A stretch of DNA of 64,000 nt from Kineosporia rhizophila (GCF_021277265.1 NZ_JAJSOH010000002.1:1-64000); one strand, 5' to 3'. Numbered from the stretch's first letter, positions 8,554 to 18,024 are shown. Made by a program: numbers and translations. The notes: generated by a model from the sequence alone, not told the origin.

Positions 8554-9387
8554 ATGCTCGTTCAGCGGATCAGTGCGTTCACCCGTGACCCCGAAGGCGG
8601 CAATCCGGCTGGTGTGGTGATCGGCGACTACCTGCCCGACGAGGCCACCATGCAGCGGGTGGCGGCCGAGGTGGGCTACTCCGAAACAGCTTTCCTGGCC
8701 ATCGCCCCCGGCTCCACCGTGGCCGAGGTGCGCTACTTCAGCCCGGAGCGGGAGGTCGACTTCTGCGGCCACGCCACCATCGCCTCGGCCGTGGCCCTGG
8801 CCGACTCGCACGGCCCGGCCACCTACGAGTTCCGCACCCGGCCGGGTGTGGTGATGGTCAGTACCGACCTCGAAGAAGGCTGGCCGGTGGCCACTCTGAC
8901 CTCGGTCGAGCCGCAGGTGAAGCCGGTGCCCGACGGTCTGCTGGAGAAGCTGCTGCCGCTGCTGGGCTGGAGCCCGGACGACCTGGATCCCGAACTGCCG
9001 CCCGCCCTGAGCTTCGCCGGCGCCTGGCACCTGGTGCTGGGCCTGCACACCCTGGGCACGCTCTCGGCCCTCGAGTACGACTTCACCGCCGTGCGTGAGC
9101 TGATGCTGGCCGAGAACCTGACCACGCTGCAGTTGGTGCACCGCACCGGCCCCGACACCTTCCGCGCCCGCAACCCGTTCCCGGTGGGCGGGGTGGTGGA
9201 AGATCCGGCCACCGGTGCGGCGGCGGCTGCGCTGGGCGCCCACCTGCGATACTTCGGCATCGTCCAGCCTCCGTCCGAGGTGCTGGTGACGCAGGGCATC
9301 GAGATGGGCCGCCCGAGCATGATCAAGGTGAACATCCCGGCCGAGGGCGGGATCAGCGTCAGCGGGAACGCCTGCCGGATGAGCTGA
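8554..9387 (+). CDS. PhzF family isomerase/epimerase-like protein
   Basis: A 277-residue PhzF-fold protein. The catalytic glutamate motif GYSETAF (Glu at about 45), DFCGHATIA, VEDPATGAAAAALG and QGIEMGRPS are all present, as in PhzF and diaminopimelate-epimerase-like enzymes. True PhzF isomerises trans-2,3-dihydro-3-hydroxyanthranilate, but no other phenazine gene is nearby, so the substrate here is unknown. The 3' end overlaps the convergent DUF998 gene by 29 bp. Confidence 0.88.
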   Translation: MLVQRISAFTRDPEGGNPAGVVIGDYLPDEATMQRVAAEVGYSETAFLAIAPGSTVAEVRYFSPEREVDFCGHATIASAVALADSHGPATYEFRTRPGVVMVSTDLEEGWPVATLTSVEPQVKPVPDGLLEKLLPLLGWSPDDLDPELPPALSFAGAWHLVLGLHTLGTLSALEYDFTAVRELMLAENLTTLQLVHRTGPDTFRARNPFPVGGVVEDPATGAAAAALGAHLRYFGIVQPPSEVLVTQGIEMGRPSMIKVNIPAEGGISVSGNACRMS

Positions 9388-10048
9388 GCACCGGCCCGGC
9401 CGGGCTGGGCTGCTCGTTCGTGAAGAGGTGCCGCAGGCCGACCACGGCGAACAGGACCAGCCAGGCCAGCTGCGGGAACACGGCCACCCGCTCCATCCCG
9501 CCCATCCCCAGCCCCAGGTACTGCTGGCTGAGGAACAGCGTGAACGCGGTCAGGCCGAGCGCGCCCAGGGGCAGGCCGAAGCGCCGCACGATCGGGTCGG
9601 ACGCCTGCCGCCCGGCCACGATCAGGCCGATGTTGCCGGCCAGCATGATCAAGGCCGCCCCGAGGACGTGCACGTTCTCGTTCACGTCGGCCGGTGCCAG
9701 CCCGACCAGGACCCAGCCGAGGCCCGCGCCGAGCAGCAGCCCGCGGGCCGCCCGCGCCCCCGGCCGCCACAGCGGAGCGCTCAGCAGCAGGCCGATCACC
9801 GCGAGAACGCCCAGCCGTATGAAGGATTCGTTCATCATCCCGTGATCGGGTGAGCAGACCCAGCGCATCTGCGGCTCGGCCTGGACGGCACAGGTGCGGT
9901 TGCCCAGATCGCTGATGTTGTGGTCGGCCCAGCTGTACGGCCGTTCCCAGGCGGCCTGGACCACGAGGTGGAACACCAGGAACTGCACCACCGCGCCGAC
10001 CAGCGCAGCGAGCCCCACCACGGTCTTGGTCTTCCGGTTCGTAAGCAT
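9359..10048 (-). CDS. DUF998 integral membrane protein
   Basis: A 229-residue protein with about six membrane helices. The DUF998 pattern is seen in YSWADHNISDLGN near the first loop and in NVHVLGAALIMLAGNIGLIVAG. The function of the family is unknown. ATG 10048 gives a normal short cytoplasmic tail (MLTNRKTKT); an upstream start at 10084 is possible. It converges on phzF and overlaps its last 29 bases. Confidence 0.8.
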   Translation of the reverse strand: MLTNRKTKTVVGLAALVGAVVQFLVFHLVVQAAWERPYSWADHNISDLGNRTCAVQAEPQMRWVCSPDHGMMNESFIRLGVLAVIGLLLSAPLWRPGARAARGLLLGAGLGWVLVGLAPADVNENVHVLGAALIMLAGNIGLIVAGRQASDPIVRRFGLPLGALGLTAFTLFLSQQYLGLGMGGMERVAVFPQLAWLVLFAVVGLRHLFTNEQPSPAGPVLSSSGRRSR

Positions 10049-10126
10049 GTGTCCAGCACACCAGCGGGCCGTACTACCGGGCACTCCGATGCACCACCGA
10101 ACGGGGGTGGGGTTAACCCCCGTAAG

Positions 10127-10378
10127 TCACACCAACCGGATGCGGATGGGGCCGCGCACAGTCGCAGGATCGACGGCCTCACCGCCCTGGGTGATCTCGA
10201 CCCGGCCGTCGGAACGCAACCCCCGGGCGGCCTCCCGGACCGGTTCCATCAGGTCGCGCCACTGCTCACCACCCAGGGCCCGGGCCACCTCGGACGGGCA
10301 GATCGTGGCCCCCTCCCGGCGCTCGGCCAGCAGGTCGAGGATGCTCTGCCGCAACTGCTTCTCACTCGGCGCCGCCAT
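10127..10378 (-). CDS. DUF3253 protein
   Basis: A small protein of 83 residues matching the DUF3253 family: LRQSILDLLAERREGATICPSEVARALGG, then WRDLMEPVREAARGLRSDGRVEITQGG and GPIRIR at the end. The fold is probably winged-helix-like and the function is unknown. ATG 10378 gives the standard family length. It is divergent from the cupin gene at 10550. Confidence 0.82.
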   Translation of the reverse strand: MAAPSEKQLRQSILDLLAERREGATICPSEVARALGGEQWRDLMEPVREAARGLRSDGRVEITQGGEAVDPATVRGPIRIRLV

Positions 10379-10549
10379 GGGAACACCCTGCACCCGGCGG
10401 GCGGGGCCCGCAGCCGTGCCTGCCCGGATACCGACCAAAGTCCCGCACAACCGGGCCGGGAGGCCCCTCCCCCACAGGTGAGAAGCCACAATGATGCCAT
10501 TACCGCGTTCGCCAGCACGAGCGTCCATCATTGGCCGAAGGAAACCGCC

Positions 10550-10894
10550 ATGCAGAGCACCCAGCTCACCGAACTCGCCGACGAACTGCTGGAGCAGGCC
10601 CGCGCGGCCCACAGCGGCCGCGCCGCGCACACCCTGGTGGTGGGTCACGAACACCGGCTCAAGCAGCTGGTTCTCGCGCTCGCGGCCGGGCACCGGCTGG
10701 CCGAGCACGACAACCCCGGCGAGGCGACTGTGCAGGTGCTGACCGGCAAGGTCACGCTGCAGGCCGGCGAGGAGACGTGGAGCGGCGCGGCCGGTGACCA
10801 CCTGGTGATCCCCGCGGCCAAGCACGACCTGAACGCCGAGGAGGACGCGGTGGTGCTGCTCACCATCGTCGCCGGGCGGCTCAGGGAAGAGTGA
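10550..10894 (+). CDS. Small cupin-domain protein
   Basis: A single-domain cupin of 114 residues. GHRLAEHDNPGEATVQVLTGKVTLQ corresponds to the first cupin motif and GDHLVIPAAKHDLNAEEDAVVLL to the second, with His residues that may bind a metal. Such small cupins have diverse or unknown roles. It ends 14 bp inside the convergent oxidoreductase gene. Confidence 0.82.
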   Translation: MQSTQLTELADELLEQARAAHSGRAAHTLVVGHEHRLKQLVLALAAGHRLAEHDNPGEATVQVLTGKVTLQAGEETWSGAAGDHLVIPAAKHDLNAEEDAVVLLTIVAGRLREE

Positions 10895-11792
10895 TCGCGA
10901 TCTTTCCGCGCCCGTGACCGGTCTCCAGCTCGCGGTGCGCGTCGGCGGCACCGGCCAGCGGGTAGGTGCTGCGGATGTGGATGCGCAGTCGGCCCTGCTC
11001 GTGCAGTTTCACCAGCTCGGCCAGGCGGGCGGCCGAACGCGTGGCCGGAGTGACGCGGATGCCGAGCTCCTCGGCCCTGCCGTGCTCGACCAGGGTCAGG
11101 ATCCTTGAGCGGTCGGCCACCAGAGCCAGTGACGTCTCCAGCGCCGCACCGCCCGCGCAGTCCAGCGCCGAATCCACGCCCTGCGGGGCCAACTGCTTCA
11201 CCCTCTCCACCAGACCTTCGCCGTACTCGACCGGCGTGGCACCGAGAGACCGCACGTAGTCGTGATTCTCGGGACGCGCCGTGCCGATCACGACCGCACC
11301 CGTCTGAACCGCCAACTGCACGGCGACCGTGCCCACCCCACCGGCTGCGCCCTGAACCAGAAAAGTCTCCCCCTGGGCGGGCCGCAGCTCACCGTGGGCG
11401 ATGTGCGCGGTCTGGGCGCTCGCACTGAACGCGCCGGCCACTTCCCAGGACATGCTCGGCGGCTTCGCGGTGATCTGGTCGGCCGGGATCACCAGGTATT
11501 CGGCATAGGCGTCCAACCGTCCGAACCCGAGAACCTCGTCGCCCGTGGCGAAATCGGTCACGCCAGCGCCGATCTGATCAATCACCCCAGCGAATTCGTT
11601 GCCCGGGATCGTCACGGCCCTTGGCTCTACCCCCTGCGGTATCCATCCGGCCCGCACGGCGAGGTCGAACGGCTGAACCCCGGCCGCCCGCACCGCGATC
11701 CGCACCTGCCCCGGACCTGCTTCGGGCGCCGGAACCTCCATCACCTTGAGCACTTCCGGCCCGCCCGGCTGCTCGAACGCCGCTGCCCTCAT
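10881..11792 (-). CDS. NADP-dependent quinone-oxidoreductase-like enzyme (MDR family)
   Basis: A 303-residue zinc-independent medium-chain dehydrogenase/reductase. It has the N-terminal GroES-like domain (PGNEFAGVIDQIGAGVTDFATGDEVLGF) and the nucleotide-binding QGAAGGVGTVAVQLA. The zinc-ligand cysteines of alcohol dehydrogenases are absent, which points to quinone or enone reduction with NADPH. The ending GRGKIAITLP is typical. The substrate is unknown. Confidence 0.87.
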   Translation of the reverse strand: MRAAAFEQPGGPEVLKVMEVPAPEAGPGQVRIAVRAAGVQPFDLAVRAGWIPQGVEPRAVTIPGNEFAGVIDQIGAGVTDFATGDEVLGFGRLDAYAEYLVIPADQITAKPPSMSWEVAGAFSASAQTAHIAHGELRPAQGETFLVQGAAGGVGTVAVQLAVQTGAVVIGTARPENHDYVRSLGATPVEYGEGLVERVKQLAPQGVDSALDCAGGAALETSLALVADRSRILTLVEHGRAEELGIRVTPATRSAARLAELVKLHEQGRLRIHIRSTYPLAGAADAHRELETGHGRGKIAITLP

Positions 11793-11859
11793 CGTCTGGC
11801 CCCCTGCTGCTCGCTCCTACGTCCCGCGGGTAAGCCTGATTGCTGAAGCGCGCTTGAGG

Positions 11860-12381
11860 TCAAGGGGCCGCCCAGATCGGGTCGTCGTCGGCCGGACGGC
11901 CGCTGAGCGTGTTCAGCCGGCCCGCACCCCGCACGAGACGGGAGCGGCAGACGTTCACGAAGGTCAGCTTGGCCTCGTCGAGAGCCCTGCGCTGGGCCGC
12001 CCACTCGGTGAGAGATATCGGGCGTCTCAGCAGTTCTCGCCCGACCCTCCAGAGTGACGCGTCCAGATCGTGCGCAGCCTGAGCGATCTCGGCGTCCGCC
12101 CGGATGTTCAGCGCCTCCAGCGCCTCGTTGAACTGGGCCCAGTCAACGAAGTCGGAGGTGTGCTGGGCCGTGGCGGCCGTGCCGGAACGCACCGCCTCGA
12201 CGTGGGCCAGGTAGACGCCGGCGTAGGCAGCGAGGAACGCGGCGCAGGCATCGGCCTGTTCGGAGAACCGCCAGTGCCGGCTCTGGGCGCGGGCAGCCAG
12301 CAACCCGCCGACCACCACGCCGAGCAGGGCCAGCACCGAGCCTGACACCGCGATCACATGGGCCCAGGCCTGTCCGCTCAT
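11860..12381 (-). CDS. Hypothetical protein with N-terminal membrane helix
   Basis: A 173-residue protein with one membrane helix at about residues 7-30 and a long alpha-helical cytoplasmic or external part. It resembles the many single-helix actinobacterial proteins of unknown role. ATG 12381 (MSGQAWAHVIA) is preferred because the helix then follows directly; a longer frame begins at 12438. No family is recognised. Confidence 0.6.
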   Translation of the reverse strand: MSGQAWAHVIAVSGSVLALLGVVVGGLLAARAQSRHWRFSEQADACAAFLAAYAGVYLAHVEAVRSGTAATAQHTSDFVDWAQFNEALEALNIRADAEIAQAAHDLDASLWRVGRELLRRPISLTEWAAQRRALDEAKLTFVNVCRSRLVRGAGRLNTLSGRPADDDPIWAAP

Positions 12382-12470
12382 CGCTGCCCCCCACCGTCGG
12401 ATGGCGAGGGAGCCTAGGTTCAGCCGGGCCGGCGGCACGGCGCGACTGCCGGACAGTGCACCGCGGAGGC

Positions 12471-14096
12471 TCAGATGTAGACGCTGATCCGGTTCCGGCC
12501 GCTGGACTTGGCCGTGTAGAGCTGCTGGTCGGCGCGGGCCAGGAGGGTCTCGTAGGTGTCGCCGGGGTGCTGGGCGGCGACGCCGGCGCTGAGAGTCAGC
12601 CCGCGGCCGGGGGTCACCGGGCTCCAGTCGTACTGCTGCACGGTGCGGCGCACGTGCTCGACGATGCGGTGCGCCCGGCCCCGGCTGGGCGTGATCATGA
12701 CCAGCAGGAACTCCTCCCCGCCGAGCCGGGCGGCGAACGATCCCGCCTCGTCCGGGGGCAGCGCCGCCTCCAGCAGTCCGGCCACCGTCTGCAGCACCCG
12801 GTCGCCGGCCTCGTGCGAGTAGCGGTCGTTCACCGACTTGAAGTGGTCCAGGTCGACCAGTGCGACGCTCAGGCCACCGATCGGCCCCGGGCCGGAGGCC
12901 AGCAGTTCGCCCAGCCGCTCCTGCACGTAGAGCCGGTTGCGCAGGCCGGTCAGCGGGTCGCGGCGGGCCTCCTCGCGGTAGCGCGCCGCCTCCTCGCGGG
13001 CCGTGCGGGTCTCGAACAGGGTCTGCCGGATGCGGGCCTGGGCCTCGCGCTCGTGGGAGAGCAGCTCACGGTCGGCGGTGCTGAACGCCTGGAGCATCTC
13101 GTAGGCCGCGCGGTAGTCGCCCAGGGCGGCCCGCACCTCGGCCCGGGCCTTGAGGATCTCGTTCTTGACCCGGGCGCAGCCCTCGTCGGCGCAGGCCTGC
13201 TGGGCCCGGGCGAGGGCGTCCAGGGCGGCCTGCGGCCGGTCGAGCGCCAGCTCGGCGGCGGCCAGGGTGATCAGGTAGTACGAGCCGGCGTCGGGGGTGC
13301 GGAAGTCGACCTGGACGGCCGCCTCCACCGCCTGCTGGGCGACCTCGGCCGCCCGCTGCGGCTCACCGGCGAGCAGGTGGATGCGGGCGATGGTGTCGAG
13401 GCTGGCCGCGTTCAGCGGGTACCCGTAGCGGGCACTGAACGCGGTGAGCTGCTGGGCCCCGGCCCGGGCGTCCTCCACCCGGGCATCGCGCAGCGCGGCG
13501 TAGGCCCGGTTGTTGATCACCAGCAGGTGCATCTGCGGATCGCCGACCGCCAGCTCCTCGGCCCGGGAGTACCACAGCTGCGAGTCCTCCCCGGCGCCGA
13601 GCTTGTGCAGCAGGTCGGCGGTCTTGTTCAGCACCCTGACCCGCAGCGGCCGGGGCACCTCGTCGGTGAAGGCGAGCACCGCGTCCATCACGTGCTGCAG
13701 GGCGGTCGGCTCGTCGCCCAGGTCGTTGTGCACGAACGCCTTCAGCAGCGAGGCGCGCACCCGGTTGACCGCCGTGAGCGCCACCGGCCCGGCGCAGGCC
13801 TGCCGGATCAGCTTCACCGCGGCCGTGATCTCGCCGGTGCGCTGACTGGCCTCGGCCCGGCAGAGCAGGGCCCCGGCGACGATCTGCGGCTCACCCAGGG
13901 CCTCGGCCCGCACCTGCAGGTCGCGGGCCCGTTCGGCCGCCACCGCCGGTTCGGAGGTGACCAGCGCCTGCAGCTCGCGGAGCTCGGCCTCCGGCCCGGG
14001 CCCGAACCCCGGATCGGCGGGCAGGGACGGCGGGCGCATCCGGACCAGCAGCCCGGCCGGCGCGTCGGCCCCGGGCGAGCGTTGCACCTGATCCAT
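12471..14096 (-). CDS. TPR-like/GGDEF diguanylate cyclase
   Basis: A 541-residue soluble protein. Residues about 40-350 are helical repeats that read as TPR-like pairs, followed by a helical linker rich in Glu/Arg and a C-terminal GGDEF domain. The cyclase motifs VDLDHFKSVNDRYSHEAGD and ARLGGEEFLLVM are complete, so c-di-GMP synthesis is expected. Unlike the other GGDEF proteins here it lacks an RxxD I-site at the five-residue spacing, so product inhibition may be absent. ATG 14096 follows GGAGGG. TPR-GGDEF proteins often respond to a partner protein rather than a membrane signal. Confidence 0.9.
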   Translation of the reverse strand: MDQVQRSPGADAPAGLLVRMRPPSLPADPGFGPGPEAELRELQALVTSEPAVAAERARDLQVRAEALGEPQIVAGALLCRAEASQRTGEITAAVKLIRQACAGPVALTAVNRVRASLLKAFVHNDLGDEPTALQHVMDAVLAFTDEVPRPLRVRVLNKTADLLHKLGAGEDSQLWYSRAEELAVGDPQMHLLVINNRAYAALRDARVEDARAGAQQLTAFSARYGYPLNAASLDTIARIHLLAGEPQRAAEVAQQAVEAAVQVDFRTPDAGSYYLITLAAAELALDRPQAALDALARAQQACADEGCARVKNEILKARAEVRAALGDYRAAYEMLQAFSTADRELLSHEREAQARIRQTLFETRTAREEAARYREEARRDPLTGLRNRLYVQERLGELLASGPGPIGGLSVALVDLDHFKSVNDRYSHEAGDRVLQTVAGLLEAALPPDEAGSFAARLGGEEFLLVMITPSRGRAHRIVEHVRRTVQQYDWSPVTPGRGLTLSAGVAAQHPGDTYETLLARADQQLYTAKSSGRNRISVYI

Positions 14097-14426
14097 GCCC
14101 CGCGCCCTCCGGCCCGCTTATGTCTGCATACGACGCTTTCGCAACGTTTGCATAGTGTCGCAGCCGCACCGCTGAAGCGACAGGGATTCAGCGCTGATGT
14201 CTTGCCCGTGCGCGGACAATTCTCCTCGGCCGCCGATTTCGCGGCCGGTTCTTGCCCTGGCCTTGACGCGAACTGAAACTTCTTCACGATCGGCCCGATG
14301 CACTGGGTGAGCAGCCCTGCCCGCACCGTCATCATGCCTGCGATCTGCCTCACCCGTCCGCCGATTTACCCTCATACAACAGTGCTTTGGTTCTGGTGGG
14401 CAGAATGCCTGCACTAGAGTCGCGGT
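14097..14426. other. Divergent intergenic region, 330 bp
   Basis: This gap separates the TPR-GGDEF gene from the PBP gene, which are divergent. It is less GC-rich near 14115-14160, where the minus strand has TTGCGA and CATAAG 16 bases apart, a plausible promoter for the GGDEF gene. On the plus side TGCACTAGAGT lies about 10 bp before the PBP start and could hold its -10. I see no gene or RNA here. Confidence 0.45.
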
Positions 14427-16709
14427 ATGTCGCCGAAGCCTCGCCCGCTCAACTTCCTGGGTCTGCTCGGTGCCTTCGTGGTGACGAGTCTGGTGGCGGG
14501 CGTCCTCGCGGCCGGTCTGGCGGTCCCCGCGATCGGCGCCTCGGGCCTGGCCACCAGCAACGTGATCAAGGCGTTCAACGAGCTGCCGACCGAGCTCGCC
14601 GACACCCCGATGCCGACCAACACCAAGGTGCTGGCCGCCGACGGCTCGCTGATCGCGACGTTCTACGACGAGAACCGCGTGCCGGTGAAGCTCAAGGACA
14701 TCTCGCCGTTCATGCAGACCGCGATCGTGGCGATCGAGGACGAGCGCTTCTACGAGCACGGCGGGGTCGACCCCAAGGGCCTGCTGCGCGCCGTGGTCGC
14801 CAACCAGGTCTCCGGCGGGGTCTCGCAGGGCGCCTCCACGCTCACCCAGCAGCTGGTCAAGAACATGCTCAAGGCGGAGGCCTACCTGGCCGGTGACCAG
14901 GCCGGGTTCGAGGCCGCCCAGGAGCGCACCAACGAGCGCAAGCTCAAGGAGATCCGGCTGGCCACCGCGCTGGAGCGGCGGATGGACAAGAAGGAGATCC
15001 TCGAGGCGTACCTGAACATCTCCTGGTTCGGCGGGCAGATCAACGGCGTCGAGGCGGCCGCGCGCTACTACTTCGACACCACCGCCAAGAAGCTCACGCT
15101 GCCCCAGGCGGCCACGCTGGCCGGGATGATCCAGTCGCCGCCGCAGTACAACCTGGCCGAGACCGAGAAGCACGTGCGGGCCAAGCAGCGCCGCAACACC
15201 GTGCTCACCAAGATGTACCAGCAGGGCATGATCGACGCCGAGACCCGGGACAAGGCGCTGGCCGCCAAGCTCGGCGCCGACATCAGCCCGACCTACCAGG
15301 GCTGCGCCAACGCCGGCACCCGGGCCTACTTCTGCGACTACGTGTACAACCTGCTCACCAAGAGCCCCGGCTTCGCGGCCCTCGGCAAGACCGAGGAGGA
15401 CCGGGCGATCGCGATCAAGCGCGGCGGCTACACGATCAGGACCACCCTCGAGCCGAAGATGCTCAACGCCGCCTGGAAGGCCGTGAAGTCGGCGATCCCG
15501 CCGGACGACAAGAGCCGGGTGGCCACCGCGTCGGTCACCGTGGAGCCGGGCACCGGCAAGGTGCTCACGATGATCCAGAACAAGTACTACAGCGTGGAGA
15601 AGGGCCGGCAGAACACCACGGTCAACTACTCCACCGACTACACCTACGGCGGCTCCTCGGGCTTCCTCACCGGGTCCACGTTCAAGCCGGTCGTGCTGGC
15701 CGCCTGGCTGAAGTCCGGCCGCAAGCTGAACGACACGATCGAGAGCGGGCCGGGCTCGCTGGGGGTCAGCTCGTTCCGGGCCTGCGGCTCGAACCTGCGC
15801 AGCACCGAGACGTGGAACTTCAACAACGCCGGCGACGGCAGCGGGTCCGGGGCCATCACCGCCTGGGACGCCACCGCCAACTCGGTCAACGGCGCCTACG
15901 TGCGGATGGAGCAGAAGCTCGACCTGTGCCAGGTGCGCGAGATGGCCGAGGCGCTGGGCATGCACCGGGCCGCCGCGGTCGAGTGGGGCGAGGAGAAGGC
16001 GACCACCGGCATCCCCGACACGGTGCCCTCGATCGTCCTCGGCACGATCAACCAGTCGCCGCTGACCATGGCCAACGCCTACGCCACGTTCGCCGCGAGC
16101 GGCAAGTACTGCGAGCCGATCGCGGTCACCTCGATCAAGGACCGCAACGGCAAGGCGGTCAAGATCCCGAAGACCAGCTGCAAGCAGACCGTCCCGGCCA
16201 ACGTGGCGAACACCGCCACCCTGGGCCTCAGCCGGGCCCTGATCAACGGCACGGCGGCCAGTACCGGCCGGCTGTCCAGCGGCCAGGACGCCTCGGGCAA
16301 GACCGGCACCACGAACAACTCGCAGGACACCTGGTTCGTCGGCTACACCCCGCAGCTGTCCACCTCGGTGTGGGTGGGCCCGGAGACGGTGAACGGCAAG
16401 CGCAAGTACATGCAGGGCGTGCGGATCAACGGCCAGTGGCACTCGCACGTGTACGGCGGCACGATCGCGGCGCCGACCTGGAAGAAGATCATGGAGTCGG
16501 CGCTCAAGGGCAAGAAGGTCAAGAGCTTCCCCAGCGCGGACAGCAGCCTGATCGGGCAGAAGCCGCTGCCGCCGAAGAAGGAGAAGAAAAAGAAGGACGA
16601 TCGTGGCGGCGACGGTCCCGGTGGTAACGGGAACGGCGGCGGCGGCAATGGTGGCGGCGGGAACGGTGGCGGTAACGGTGGCGGGGGTAACGGGAACGGC
16701 GGTCGCTGA
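14427..16709 (+). CDS. Class A penicillin-binding protein (glycosyltransferase/transpeptidase)
   Basis: A 760-residue bifunctional peptidoglycan synthase with one N-terminal membrane anchor (residues about 10-33). The GT51 domain has EDERFYEHGGVD (catalytic Glu at about 104), QGASTLTQQLVKN and RKLKEIRLATALERRMDK. The transpeptidase has STFK (Ser 417, Lys 420), SVN and KTGTTNNSQDTWF (KTG at about 625), so both active sites are intact. The last 50 residues are Lys-rich, then almost pure Gly and Asn repeats. It polymerises and cross-links peptidoglycan outside the membrane. No clear ribosome-binding site precedes ATG 14427. Confidence 0.95.
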   Translation: MSPKPRPLNFLGLLGAFVVTSLVAGVLAAGLAVPAIGASGLATSNVIKAFNELPTELADTPMPTNTKVLAADGSLIATFYDENRVPVKLKDISPFMQTAIVAIEDERFYEHGGVDPKGLLRAVVANQVSGGVSQGASTLTQQLVKNMLKAEAYLAGDQAGFEAAQERTNERKLKEIRLATALERRMDKKEILEAYLNISWFGGQINGVEAAARYYFDTTAKKLTLPQAATLAGMIQSPPQYNLAETEKHVRAKQRRNTVLTKMYQQGMIDAETRDKALAAKLGADISPTYQGCANAGTRAYFCDYVYNLLTKSPGFAALGKTEEDRAIAIKRGGYTIRTTLEPKMLNAAWKAVKSAIPPDDKSRVATASVTVEPGTGKVLTMIQNKYYSVEKGRQNTTVNYSTDYTYGGSSGFLTGSTFKPVVLAAWLKSGRKLNDTIESGPGSLGVSSFRACGSNLRSTETWNFNNAGDGSGSGAITAWDATANSVNGAYVRMEQKLDLCQVREMAEALGMHRAAAVEWGEEKATTGIPDTVPSIVLGTINQSPLTMANAYATFAASGKYCEPIAVTSIKDRNGKAVKIPKTSCKQTVPANVANTATLGLSRALINGTAASTGRLSSGQDASGKTGTTNNSQDTWFVGYTPQLSTSVWVGPETVNGKRKYMQGVRINGQWHSHVYGGTIAAPTWKKIMESALKGKKVKSFPSADSSLIGQKPLPPKKEKKKKDDRGGDGPGGNGNGGGGNGGGGNGGGNGGGGNGNGGR

Positions 16710-16737
16710 CCACCGGTCCCGTCACCACCTCACCGGC

Positions 16738-17937
16738 TCACACTGAGGCGTAGACCGGCAGTTCGGGCATCGGGCTCGAGCGGGACAGCAGCGCCCGGTG
16801 GGCCAGTCGGCGCGCCGGGCCGCTGGCCGCGATCCGGTGCGCGGTCTCGAGCACCCGGAGCCCGGCCTCGGACTTGGGAAAGATGATGCGCGGCACGCCG
16901 GGCGGGAAGGCCTGCACCTTCTCGGCGTAGGGCCGCATCACCCGCTCGTAACCACCGAAGGCCTGGGCGAGGTGCCGGTTGTCCCACCCCTGGGCCAGTT
17001 CTCCGGCCAGGACGTAGGCGCCGACCAGAGCCAGTGTCGTACCCATACCCGAGGGCCCCGAAGCCCAGGCCGCGTCGCCCGCCAGCACCACCCGTCCTTT
17101 GGTGTAGGCCGGTAGACGCACCTGGGTGAAGCGCTCGAGGTAGAACTCCTCCGGCCGGGCCGCGAAACCGTCCAGCACGCGCTCACTCTGCCACCCGACA
17201 TCGGCGTAGCGCTGCCGCAGCACGTGCAACTGCGCCTCGAACGGCAGGGTCTCCAGGCCGATCGGCGGGGAGAGGAAGGCCAGGTTGGCGCGGATGGTGC
17301 CGTAGGCATCCGGCCGCAACGAAACCATACGGCTACCGGTGGTTGTCATCCAACGCCACCAGTCGTCGTCCTCAGGTGTGCGGTCGATCGTGCCGTAGGC
17401 GATGTACTCGCCCAGGTCGCGCCAGCGCACCTCGTCGCCGAACACGATCTGCCGCGTGGCCGAACGCCGCCCCTCGGCCACCACCAGCAGGTCGTAGCGC
17501 TCCTGCCCACCGCTGGCCAGAGTCACCTCCACGCCGTCGTCGAACTGCTCGACCGCGGTCACGTGATCGCCGTACCGGTGCGGGATCTCGTCCTTGGTCA
17601 GGGACAGCAGCAGTTCGGCCAGATCACCACGCAGGATCTCCATCTCCGCGGTGGGGCCGTCGTGCCCGGTCTCGGCCGGGTGCTCGCCGTAGGGGCGGCC
17701 CGCCCGGTCGACGAAACGCGTGCCGACCTCTCCGGTGCGGGCGGCCAGCACCGCCTCACGCAGGCCCATCGCCTCGATCACCTGGTGCCCGGCGTCGCGG
17801 ATGTCGATGTTCTGCCCAGCGGTGCGCTGCTGGGGTGCCCGTTCCATCAGCGTCGGGGCGAACCCGGCCCGATGTAGGGCCCAGGCCACCGCCGGCCCGG
17901 CGATGCTGCCCCCGGTCACCAGCACGGTTCTCGCCAT
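16738..17937 (-). CDS. FAD-dependent monooxygenase (TetX/PHBH-like)
   Basis: A 399-residue flavoprotein of the aromatic hydroxylase group. The N-terminal VTGGSIAGPAVAWALHRAG is the dinucleotide-binding loop, ILRGDLAELLL is typical of the second FAD contact, and GRVVLAGDAAWASGPSGMGTTLAL is the GD motif that holds the ribityl chain. Substrates in this group include antibiotics and aromatic compounds; none can be assigned. ATG 17937 sits 8-9 bases after GGGAG. It diverges from the MarR gene at 18025 across a region of repeated GTGAAGT sites, so it is probably MarR-controlled. Confidence 0.88.
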   Translation of the reverse strand: MARTVLVTGGSIAGPAVAWALHRAGFAPTLMERAPQQRTAGQNIDIRDAGHQVIEAMGLREAVLAARTGEVGTRFVDRAGRPYGEHPAETGHDGPTAEMEILRGDLAELLLSLTKDEIPHRYGDHVTAVEQFDDGVEVTLASGGQERYDLLVVAEGRRSATRQIVFGDEVRWRDLGEYIAYGTIDRTPEDDDWWRWMTTTGSRMVSLRPDAYGTIRANLAFLSPPIGLETLPFEAQLHVLRQRYADVGWQSERVLDGFAARPEEFYLERFTQVRLPAYTKGRVVLAGDAAWASGPSGMGTTLALVGAYVLAGELAQGWDNRHLAQAFGGYERVMRPYAEKVQAFPPGVPRIIFPKSEAGLRVLETAHRIAASGPARRLAHRALLSRSSPMPELPVYASV

Positions 17938-17963
17938 GTCGTCCACTCCCGTCCTGGATGATT

Positions 17964-18013
17964 ACTTCACGGTGAAGTTACCTCAGTCGTGAAGTATTGC
18001 ATCTCGTGAAGTA
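17964..18013. promoter_or_regulatory. Repeated MarR operator sites between monooxygenase and marR
   Basis: ACTTCAC-G-GTGAAGT (17964-17978) is a perfect inverted repeat. GTGAAGT recurs at 17972, 17989 and 18006, exactly 17 bp apart. The last copy overlaps TAGATT (18012-18017), a -10-like hexamer seven bases before the marR ATG. The layout suggests cooperative autoregulation by the MarR protein and control of the divergent monooxygenase; the binding itself is inference. Confidence 0.7.
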
Positions 18014-18024
18014 GATTGCCCTTC

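Noticed and set aside
8554-9387. Phenazine biosynthesis cluster
   Set aside because: Only a PhzF-fold protein is present; none of the other phz genes is nearby, and lone PhzF homologues are common.
14118-16448. 776-residue minus-strand frame opposite the PBP gene
   Set aside because: No domain, His/Gly/Arg-rich composition, and the plus strand has all PBP catalytic motifs.
16600-16706. G-rich tandem repeat as a separate DNA element
   Set aside because: It encodes the Gly/Asn-rich tail of the PBP in frame up to its stop codon.
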